IMG/VR virus record: IMGVR_UViG_3300023116_000216 | Location: 1-30,174 of that record | Source: a virus | Length of the DNA: 30,174 nt | Strand: one strand, 5' to 3' | Shown: positions 6,754 through 13,602 of the stretch, piece after piece | Position numbering within the stretch: position 1 is the first letter of the stretch | Layout of the letters: every line of letters starts with the position of its first letter | The notes under the pieces: generated by a model | What the model saw: the letters and a program-made list of their open reading frames with translations, nothing else | Told to the model about the DNA's origin: nothing | The model's database searches: none | Translations under genes and position numbers: made by a program

Positions 6754-8834
6754 TACTGAATAATCTCTTTCCAGTTTACTGTGACCATCAGTTTCACATT
6801 ATTGTGTAAAGCGGTTCTTGTCTTAGCATAGAAAGACCAGATGATTCGTGAACCTCTGAATCCTTTGATGTATGCGTTACCGCCAGGCCATGCTGGAAGA
6901 CTTGTAGTATCAACTGGATTTGAGAACGTATCGGTCGCTCTGTCATAATCACTATAGACTTCGAACTGGTTTGCCGCAACAGGTTTCACATAGTAGTAAG
7001 TACCGCCGAACGATTCCCAACCTGCGGGTGCGTCATAGACTTCGTACTGTTGGTTTCCATCTACGTCTGATGCATACTCTGCAATGTTGAGTGGAAATTC
7101 TGCTGCACCTGCCGCAATCGGATCACGCACTTCAACTCTTTCTCCCGATGCAACTGTAATTACAGCGGGAGAAGCATTTGTTACGGACTGAATGTTATTG
7201 ACAATAGTACCGCCATCATCCGCAAAGTTTTTAACAGCACCGTATTGCCAGTTATTAAAAGTATCAGTTGTATCTGTTTCGTATCGTCCAGCGAACATTT
7301 CTTGAAGTAGAATCTTGCCGTTCTCATAAGATGTAGCCGAAGAGTCTACCTCTACGGAAGTACCGGGAACTGCTGAAAAGTCAAATCCAGTAGCGACAGA
7401 ATTAATCTCTGCTTTGAGATCAATTACTGCATCTAAACCAAGACCTTTCCCAGGAGTAGCCGTACCGCCATCGAATCCAGCATCAAAACCATATGCATTT
7501 ACAGAGGTTGGCATATAGAGTGTGTGGTTTACTTCTCCGTTAGGTAGTTCTACTTTTGGAGTGATAGAAAAGAGGTATTGCCAATCGTCTGAAATATTTG
7601 CGGTTACAGTTGCGTGTTGTGTTGCATAGGTCGATGACTTACCTTTCTCATTAAGATCTAATGTTGTCTCAGTCCATACCGATGCAGACCATGTTTCGAT
7701 AGACGTATCATCAGTTGGACCAGTAACTGCTTTTACACTCCAACACGTGGGCAATGAAGCAGTCTGTGACATAGCAACTTCGTAGTTATTGCCATGAAAA
7801 TATGAATGCATCACAACACGAGCACCGTCGATGTATGTACCAAATCGTACTCGACCTGCACCGTGCCACTGAATATCAATCCAGTAAATGTTATCTTTTG
7901 ATAAATCTAATGTTGATTGTGAATCACCAGATCCGTCGACTTTATCACCGTTCCAATCACTTTGTGCGATTACCGTATCGACTCTACTGCCCGAAGTGGA
8001 ACTTCGAATAACAACATTTAGATTGTTGTTTTGATCAAGTCGGAACATGAAACCGTTGCTAGCATCAAACAAACCCCAGTTTCTTACACAACCCGATGCA
8101 CCCCCTGTGTTATTTAATCGCGCAGTGGCCATATAAAGATGTGAACTACCCGCAACATAGTGGTGGTATAGGTTAGATGAACAAGAGGCAAATCCTTCAT
8201 TTGCTACATGGTCGGGATCAGTAGCTCCTGGCACTTTGACTGTGACTGAGTTTCTGTCGTTATCGTAAACGACAGAGCCACCATTTAATTCTGACGGAGA
8301 GAAGTTATCATCGAGAACGTCTTTTTGACCAAATACATAGTCACCGATATGAGTAGCACCCGATGTACGCAATTTACCCCATGCGTCTAACTGAGGGAGA
8401 CCTTCTGCAAATCGAACGTTTGCCGAACCTGTGATGTCAACATCCATACCGTATTCTGGATTGTCGTAACCCATGATATTGTTGGCAGGTATGTATACGT
8501 CATAGGCGAGGGTGACTTGAGCAATGCTTTGGCCTTCATAAGAAATGATAGCGTCTGCGGCAGGCTCTAAATTTTCAAACTTAGCTGTTTTATTATAGTG
8601 AACCGCAAGGATGCCTGTACCGTCACCGCGATCAAATACGCCGTGAACGTGCATCATGCCGTTACCACCAAACCCTGCAACATTGTACATCTGACCAATC
8701 TGCCATGAATGGTCAGTGCTGCCGCCCACAATCGAGTTAAAATTCTTGTACTCAATCTCGGCAGTGTGTATCATGTACACACGATCACCAGTGCTCTCTG
8801 GTGGTATTCTTGTATATCTCTTCTCGCCTGCCAT
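6753..8834 (-). CDS. Large structural protein with lectin-like domain
   Basis: This 693-residue protein resembles, from memory, virion proteins shared by many marine phages. Residues about 35-130 are rich in Gly and aromatic residues (MYNVAGFGGNGMMHVHGVFD). Residues about 175-370 look like a concanavalin-type lectin sandwich: WGLFDASNGFMFRLDQNNN, QSDWNGDKVDGSGDS, IYWIDIQWHGAGRVRFGTY and HSYFHGNN. The C-terminal end has SRIIWSFYAKTRTALHNN and MVTVNWKEI. The start is ATG 8834 with an AAGGA Shine-Dalgarno in the preceding small gene; the stop overlaps the next start (TAATG). A glycan-binding fibre or baseplate role is likely but inferred. Confidence 0.6.
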   Translation of the reverse strand: MAGEKRYTRIPPESTGDRVYMIHTAEIEYKNFNSIVGGSTDHSWQIGQMYNVAGFGGNGMMHVHGVFDRGDGTGILAVHYNKTAKFENLEPAADAIISYEGQSIAQVTLAYDVYIPANNIMGYDNPEYGMDVDITGSANVRFAEGLPQLDAWGKLRTSGATHIGDYVFGQKDVLDDNFSPSELNGGSVVYDNDRNSVTVKVPGATDPDHVANEGFASCSSNLYHHYVAGSSHLYMATARLNNTGGASGCVRNWGLFDASNGFMFRLDQNNNLNVVIRSSTSGSRVDTVIAQSDWNGDKVDGSGDSQSTLDLSKDNIYWIDIQWHGAGRVRFGTYIDGARVVMHSYFHGNNYEVAMSQTASLPTCWSVKAVTGPTDDTSIETWSASVWTETTLDLNEKGKSSTYATQHATVTANISDDWQYLFSITPKVELPNGEVNHTLYMPTSVNAYGFDAGFDGGTATPGKGLGLDAVIDLKAEINSVATGFDFSAVPGTSVEVDSSATSYENGKILLQEMFAGRYETDTTDTFNNWQYGAVKNFADDGGTIVNNIQSVTNASPAVITVASGERVEVRDPIAAGAAEFPLNIAEYASDVDGNQQYEVYDAPAGWESFGGTYYYVKPVAANQFEVYSDYDRATDTFSNPVDTTSLPAWPGGNAYIKGFRGSRIIWSFYAKTRTALHNNVKLMVTVNWKEIIQ

Positions 8835-8837
8835 TTA

Positions 8838-8996
8838 TTAGTCCTTGTCCGATAGTACCTCTGCCAGTGCGCCCTTTATGACGCTGTAGTTTTTCACCAC
8901 TTCTAGCGAGCCGAACTCTTCAGAGTCTACTGTTGTGAGAGCGGCATTTACAAATTTGTCAAAATAATTAATAGCTTCTTGTAATTCTTTATTCAT
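8838..8996 (-). CDS. Small acidic helical protein (52 residues)
   Basis: This short gene lies between the terminator and the 693-residue gene. It reads MNKELQEAINYFDKF, then VNAALTTVDSEEFGSL, ending IKGALAEVLSDKD. It looks like two helices with an acidic bias; there is no signal peptide or membrane segment. ATG 8996 has AGG 7 bases upstream. Its TAA is followed by a second TAA and then at once by the next start, and its last codons supply the AAGGA Shine-Dalgarno for that gene. It may be an assembly chaperone or small virion part, but nothing identifies it. Confidence 0.6.
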   Translation of the reverse strand: MNKELQEAINYFDKFVNAALTTVDSEEFGSLEVVKNYSVIKGALAEVLSDKD

Positions 8997-9006
8997 CCTT
9001 AAACCT

Positions 9007-9039
9007 AAAAAGTAGAAGCGGGGCCCCGAAGAGCCCCAC
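9007..9039 (-). terminator. Intrinsic terminator with UUCG loop
   Basis: On the transcript, nine bases (9039-9031) pair with nine bases (9026-9018) around a UUCG loop (9030-9027) closed by C-G, an exceptionally stable tetraloop. Two of the pairs are G-U. Five U's follow at 9011-9007, after a 6-base spacer, so termination may be partial. No promoter was seen between here and gene 8838-8996, so downstream genes would depend on read-through. Confidence 0.75.
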
Positions 9040-9047
9040 TATCAAAG

Positions 9048-10850
9048 TTATACACCAACAGGATCTGCGTAGTTTCTTTCCAAAGGATTTGAAACTGTAA
9101 TACTTGCAGTATTGAGTTTTTCTATCAAGCCAGTAGCTGTTGCATACTGAGCTGAGTGCAGGCCAAGACCTACAAGAGTTACTGCTGCATTTGCATCAGG
9201 AGTGCGACCCCCGTCGTCATTTGCAGTATAATCATATACGAAGTTATAAGTACCGGCAGTATTCTTATCCTTAATCTCATAACTAATAGAAGCATCAGTA
9301 GCATCAAAAGGAACATCTGAATTAATAGTAATAGTAGTTCCTGTATTTGAAGTTATGAAGTATCTACCTGCATTGTCTCCGGAAGTAATAACGAGTACTT
9401 TTCCTTCCAACTCTCCGTTTCCTGTAGCATCGTAGTCCGGGCTAGTAGCTGTAACATTAAGAGCAAATCCACCCGCAGTAGCGCTTGCACCAGTACCAGA
9501 AGTAGGCCCAGTAAGTCCTGTAGGAGTTTCATTATGCAAAAATCCAGATACTTCTGGGTCTGGAGATACTACCGCATCGCTTTCTGTTACAAGAACTGCT
9601 GTTGCGGTACCAAAAGTTGCGTCTGGAGATACCTCGGTAATATTTGTATAAAAGAGGTAATATTTTGCATTTGCATCATCAATCATATTTTGATTGAAGT
9701 TCAATGTAACAGACACTGTAAACGGATAAGTCTGAGCAGTTCCGCTATCGTCAACAAATTCTACGTCGTTTCGGAAATCATTACCAACTCCCTCAATAAA
9801 TACGCCATCGTTATCTGACTGACGAAGAGTTTTCAGAGTAGCCCCCACAAATTCTAAGAGCGGGTCCGCAAGTACGCCAAAGTGAGTGCTAGTTTCATCA
9901 CCTGGGGAAGTATTAATATCGCCAGTAGAACGTAACTGTAGCTGTACATATTGATAAATTTGAGCAAGTGTAGCAAAATCTCCTGAATCACTAAATCTTG
10001 CATCAATTACGACCCCAACAGTAAAAGAAGTACCAGTATCGGAAATAGTTTCTCCTGGAGAAGCATAGTATTCGATTCTAATATTATCAAATACGGCATC
10101 ATGGGGAGATCCCGTAATCTCTGAATCAAGCAGAGCAATATTTGAGTCTACGCCTTCTGCAAGTGGGAATCGATACACCTGAGTAGCAATTGTGGATACA
10201 CCAATATCGGTTGTAGTAGCCTGGTCATAAGTAAAGCCAGTTACGTTACCTGTAGTACCTTCTGGAGCTGAACGAATATAAACAGTGAGTACTTTACTTC
10301 TTTCGTCAGTACCCCCATTTGTAAATACAAGAATAGGCTGATTAACCCGACCGTCATAGTCAAAGTCAGTTTTTGTTGTATCATCGTCAAAAGCGTAGTA
10401 AACTCTGTGGTTAGATTCGATATTACCGAGAGTAATAATACCAGCATATTCGAACTGAATAACACCTGCTGAGTCTCTTTCTGCCCATCCACCATTACGA
10501 ATATAAGGAATAGAGTCTACAAGACCAGAATCTGTCGAATTTGTAAGTCTCCAACCATTACGAAATTCAAATTGCTCCGCTGTAATTGCTTCCATTGGGA
10601 AAGGGTATTTAGGTAAATCAGTTTCAGATTTCCACATATCCTTAATAAAAGAATACAGTGCTTGCAAATCAACGCCACCTGCGTCACCTCCTGCATTTAG
10701 CAGAGGATTTGGGGAAAAAGTAGACTCATCTGAGTCTGAAATTAGCTCGATCGTTAAATTGTTTAGATCAAAGTATACATTTCCATTCGGAGAACCTGTA
10801 CTAGGTGCGCTAGATCTCGTCAGAAAATCAGGATCACTTATTCGTGACAT
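9048..10850 (-). CDS. Large beta-rich structural protein with phage-conserved N-terminal domain
   Basis: This 600-residue protein is probably a baseplate or fibre component. After SDPDFLTRSSAP and a short beta strand, residues about 50-120 carry a motif that recurs in marine and other phages: LQALYSFIKDMWKSETDLPK, FPMEAITAEQFEF, NGWR and YIRNGGW. The protein of gene 6160-6753 carries a similar start (KEDVYSAWKEW, PAIRSTGGDP). The remaining 480 residues are Thr/Ser/Asp-rich beta sequence with a helical piece (FATLAQIYQYVQLQL) and no cysteine. The start is ATG 10850 with an AAGGA Shine-Dalgarno. It is followed 9 bases downstream by a terminator hairpin. The exact role is unknown. Confidence 0.6.
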   Translation of the reverse strand: MSRISDPDFLTRSSAPSTGSPNGNVYFDLNNLTIELISDSDESTFSPNPLLNAGGDAGGVDLQALYSFIKDMWKSETDLPKYPFPMEAITAEQFEFRNGWRLTNSTDSGLVDSIPYIRNGGWAERDSAGVIQFEYAGIITLGNIESNHRVYYAFDDDTTKTDFDYDGRVNQPILVFTNGGTDERSKVLTVYIRSAPEGTTGNVTGFTYDQATTTDIGVSTIATQVYRFPLAEGVDSNIALLDSEITGSPHDAVFDNIRIEYYASPGETISDTGTSFTVGVVIDARFSDSGDFATLAQIYQYVQLQLRSTGDINTSPGDETSTHFGVLADPLLEFVGATLKTLRQSDNDGVFIEGVGNDFRNDVEFVDDSGTAQTYPFTVSVTLNFNQNMIDDANAKYYLFYTNITEVSPDATFGTATAVLVTESDAVVSPDPEVSGFLHNETPTGLTGPTSGTGASATAGGFALNVTATSPDYDATGNGELEGKVLVITSGDNAGRYFITSNTGTTITINSDVPFDATDASISYEIKDKNTAGTYNFVYDYTANDDGGRTPDANAAVTLVGLGLHSAQYATATGLIEKLNTASITVSNPLERNYADPVGV

Positions 10851-10907
10851 GGGGCATTCCTTTTTGAAGCTAAAAAGCTCTTTGGCGGGTTCGCCTAGGA
10901 AAAGTTT

Positions 10908-11267
10908 TTAAGTAGTTCTAGTAACGTCTTTTACGACTTTGACCTTACCAATTAGCAGCGTCTGGACATTTCCTCCTGTATCGGTTTGTTGTATGTCGTA
11001 ATGGTAATTCTTATTAGCTACAAGATTATTTGTTTGTGCGTTTGTTGCGGTAATATAGATAATACCGAGGGCATCATCCGGAGCAGAAGCATTTATAGTA
11101 ATCTGTAATGCAGCGTCTGCATCAATATCGTCAATGTTTTCTTTCAGCGTAAAGATATAACTGTAGCCAGTTATGTCCACAGGGGAATTTTCACTGGTAA
11201 GGGTTAACTTTATATTCCAGTCATCTCCCCGTACCAATGGTTGTAGGTCTCGTGCTGTAAACGACAT
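10908..11267 (-). CDS. BppU-N-like baseplate protein A
   Basis: This 119-residue protein is a stand-alone copy of the N-terminal fold found in phage upper-baseplate (BppU-type) proteins: LVRGDDWNIKLTLT near the start, PVDITGYSYIFTLKENID, DADAALQ, and a closing YHYDIQQTDTGGN / TLLIGKVKVVKDVT. It aligns almost end to end with the first ~120 residues of the larger gene at 5208-5975. That domain usually anchors fibres to the tail. It is the first gene after the consensus promoter. The start is ATG 11267; the Shine-Dalgarno is weak (GGAAA). Confidence 0.7.
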   Translation of the reverse strand: MSFTARDLQPLVRGDDWNIKLTLTSENSPVDITGYSYIFTLKENIDDIDADAALQITINASAPDDALGIIYITATNAQTNNLVANKNYHYDIQQTDTGGNVQTLLIGKVKVVKDVTRTT

Positions 11268-11320
11268 TATTGATTTTTCCGGTAACTAACTCCCCTAAGG
11301 GTTTTTTCAATATTATGAGA

Positions 11321-11349
11321 ATTATAGCAACCCCTAACGTAATTGTCAA
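11321..11349 (-). promoter_or_regulatory. Consensus sigma70 promoter for the distal structural genes
   Basis: On the minus strand TTGACA (11344-11349) and TATAAT (11321-11326) are both perfect, with a 17-base spacer. The run AAAAAATAATT directly upstream resembles an UP element. The expected start is near 11314, giving a leader of about 47 bases before the gene at 11267. This is the strongest promoter sequence in the window. TTAGGGG occurs once in the spacer and again 39 bases downstream in the leader, a possible operator pair. Confidence 0.88.
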
Positions 11350-11374
11350 GAATTATTTTTTATGAGGTATACCA

Positions 11375-11911
11375 CTATGGACTATCAAGAGAGTCTATTT
11401 GAGCTTGAATCATGTCTAAGGTTTCTTGATTTTTTGTTCCGTCCGTATTAAATATCTCAAACTCTACCATGTTATAATAGTAAGCATTTTTGCTTGGCCC
11501 TATCATTGCCTTTGGAGCATCAGCAGCAACTTCTAATCTATAATTTTGTAGAATAAATCTCTTTTCCATTGCTTCTTTTGCAGCAAGAGTGGGCTCTCTT
11601 CCTATTTTATCGTCGATTACAGATAAATCAGGATCTTGAAAAACAGGGGCAAAAGTTGCTATATAATTTAAAGCTTCTTGATGTGTTTCCATAGTAGAAA
11701 TTTCTTTTAATCTAAGCAAGCAATTTTTGCAAGTCACTCGGGAAATTTTTCTAGTAGCTAAAGGATTACTAATATCTCCGCAAAGAGGTATAGTTACCGC
11801 TTCTGTATCAAAAAATCCAGAAAATATAATATGTTTATCTGGTCTTGCAGCTTTGATTTGAGATGTGAGTGAGTTTGGATCTTGCTGTAAAAGTTCTTGA
11901 ATTTCGTGCAT
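11375..11911 (-). CDS. Small H-C-CxxC protein, paralogue B (putative zinc-binding)
   Basis: This 178-residue paralogue of the preceding gene keeps the same pattern: KHIIF with His27, IPLCG with Cys44, and VTCKNCL with Cys61 and Cys64. The end (YYYNMVEFEIFNTDG, then LDMIQAQIDSL) also matches. A helical insertion of about 50 residues (ETHQEALNYIATFAPVF to KRFILQNYRLEV) separates the two conserved parts. Start ATG 11911 has a full AGGAG Shine-Dalgarno 6 bases away. It is the last gene before the consensus promoter and may end that transcription unit, although no terminator is evident after its TAG. No enzymatic motif is seen. Confidence 0.6.
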   Translation of the reverse strand: MHEIQELLQQDPNSLTSQIKAARPDKHIIFSGFFDTEAVTIPLCGDISNPLATRKISRVTCKNCLLRLKEISTMETHQEALNYIATFAPVFQDPDLSVIDDKIGREPTLAAKEAMEKRFILQNYRLEVAADAPKAMIGPSKNAYYYNMVEFEIFNTDGTKNQETLDMIQAQIDSLDSP

Positions 11912-11920
11912 TTTTATCTC

Positions 11921-12295
11921 CTATAAATTATCTCTTATATTTGCTATTTTAGTTAAATACTCTTCTTCCGGGTCACCTAATTCAGTAACAAAACTAAAAT
12001 TAGTCATATTCTTATAAAAAGTTTCTTCTTGATCACCTATTATATTGCCAGGTCTATTTGATATATTAGATACTATTTCAGTAGCTTGTGTAAAATTACT
12101 GGCTCTTGCCAAGTCATCTATCATTTGAAGACATTCAACACAAGTAACCTGAAGAGGAGTCATAATAATTACAGCATCAGCATTTGTTAGGCCACAAATA
12201 GGAAGATTAATGTCACTTCCTGTTAAAATAAAATGTTTTGTAGGTTCTCCTGCGGGAGCAGGAGTGGGTGTTGGATCTTTAAAATAATTTACCAT
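11921..12295 (-). CDS. Small H-C-CxxC protein, paralogue A (putative zinc-binding)
   Basis: I do not recognise a named family for this 124-residue protein. After a Pro-rich start (TPTPAPAGEP) it shows KHFIL with His21, LPICG with Cys34, and VTCVECL with Cys52 and Cys55, a spacing that could bind one zinc. The C-terminal part (FYKNMTNFSFVTELGD, then LTKIANI) aligns with the end of the next gene, so the two arose by duplication. ATG 12295 has an AGGA site 6 bases upstream, formed across the stop of the fibre gene. It sits at the end of the tip/fibre unit, before the promoter at 11349. It could be a small virion or chaperone protein; the zinc role is inferred. Confidence 0.6.
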   Translation of the reverse strand: MVNYFKDPTPTPAPAGEPTKHFILTGSDINLPICGLTNADAVIIMTPLQVTCVECLQMIDDLARASNFTQATEIVSNISNRPGNIIGDQEETFYKNMTNFSFVTELGDPEEEYLTKIANIRDNL

Positions 12296-12303
12296 TTTTT
12301 ATC

Positions 12304-13602
12304 CTATGCTGGAACAAAAACTGTTTCGAAGTTAAGTTCTACTGTAGCCGAATCTTGTACTGTTTGTGTAGCGGAATCTCTTATTTCTAAAGTGATTGTA
12401 AATGTGTTACTAAGCTCTGATGTGGTCTGCCAAATCCAAAGATAATTAGTACCACTAAGAGTAATCCAGCTACCTACACTGGTGCCTGTGCCATTATTAG
12501 TAAAACTTACATTAGAATTAACAGTTCCTGAAGTTACTGTGACTCTAGCCTCATAATCTGCAGGGTCACCTCCAGTAATCCAAACATTTGAATGCTCTTG
12601 GGATTGGACTCCATCAATAATTGTGCCTATATTATAAGTATCGGCACTAGAAGTTCCTTCTAATTGAATACCTCCAGCAGCGGAGACTGTACCATCTTCA
12701 TCAACAATAGGCAATGTATCTGTGGCTGGAGTTAAGTTTATATTGGCGACATTCTGTATATTGAGATCAGCCGTATCTCGTATAGTGCCAGAAGTGCTCC
12801 CTGTTCTAAGCTGAAGAGTCAAAGTTTCTGTAGATTCATTGTTTGAATCGGATGCAGCACTAACAGTAAAACTTCCTGAGTTGCTGCTTATAGTAAAAGA
12901 CCCACTATCCGTAACTATATCATTACCTGGGTCACTCGCAAGACTCCAGTATAATGTTGTACCATTTGAGACATTTGTAGTATTTACTGTTATAGACTCA
13001 GAAGACCCTTCTAATACAGTGTAAGAGCCCGCGCTAAAGGCATAAGTTGGAGTGGGCGTTGTAGATGTATCATTAATTGTAACAGTTCTGGAAGCTGTTC
13101 CTATGCTTTCTGTGTATCCAGAAACATTTGGGTTACTAATTGTACATATTACATTTTCTGAGCCTTCAGTAGTAGAATCAGCAACAGTAGTTACTGTCAA
13201 AGTATTCGATGTAGTGCTATTACTAAAAGTAAAAGAACCTGTGGTGCCTGTAGAGGCTCCACTTGTGTTATAATCAGATCCATCTGTAGCAGAACCTGTA
13301 AGAGTGAAATCAACAGTACCTGTTATAGCGGTAGAGGCACTCGCACTAAATGTAAATGCGCTTCCTTCATTTACAGAGGTTGTGCTTCTTACTGCACTTA
13401 TTGTAACAGTAGGTAATGCTTGAGAAGCACCTCTAAAGTCTCCTATAGTGATTGTGCCTGAAGTGGGAATGGTATTCGGGTCTGTGGCTCCTGCGGACAC
13501 ATTAGCCCCTCCCTTATAGTATTCACTCAAGGATATAGGGTTGCTACCTCCAAACTCAGTTTGGATGGCACTCATTGACAAATTAGTCGTTGGCAGAGCC
13601 AC
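12304..13602 (-). CDS. Calx-beta-like tail fibre / structural protein
   Basis: This 432-residue protein begins with LSMSAIQTEFGGSNPISLSE and IPTSGTITIGDFRGAS, a leader I recall from many marine phage virion proteins. Residues about 65-180 fit a Calx-beta-like domain (TTSVNEGSAFTFS, DGSDYNTSGAS, ADSTTEGSENV, ending TVTINDTS). A second related beta domain covers about 185-285 (YTVLEGSSESITVNTT, SNNESTETLTL). The last ~140 residues are another Ser/Thr-rich beta region. It starts at GTG 13602, inside the last codons of the central fibre gene (20-base overlap), with an AGAGGA Shine-Dalgarno. It is probably a fibre or decoration protein attached near the tip. It has no cysteine in its fibre domains except one. 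Confidence 0.7.
   Translation of the reverse strand: MALPTTNLSMSAIQTEFGGSNPISLSEYYKGGANVSAGATDPNTIPTSGTITIGDFRGASQALPTVTISAVRSTTSVNEGSAFTFSASASTAITGTVDFTLTGSATDGSDYNTSGASTGTTGSFTFSNSTTSNTLTVTTVADSTTEGSENVICTISNPNVSGYTESIGTASRTVTINDTSTTPTPTYAFSAGSYTVLEGSSESITVNTTNVSNGTTLYWSLASDPGNDIVTDSGSFTISSNSGSFTVSAASDSNNESTETLTLQLRTGSTSGTIRDTADLNIQNVANINLTPATDTLPIVDEDGTVSAAGGIQLEGTSSADTYNIGTIIDGVQSQEHSNVWITGGDPADYEARVTVTSGTVNSNVSFTNNGTGTSVGSWITLSGTNYLWIWQTTSELSNTFTITLEIRDSATQTVQDSATVELNFETVFVPA

Noticed and set aside
10866-10895. Short hairpins (GGCG/CGCC and AGCT/AGCT) after gene 10908-11267
   Set aside because: Four-base-pair stems with no directly adjacent U-tract; too weak to call a terminator.
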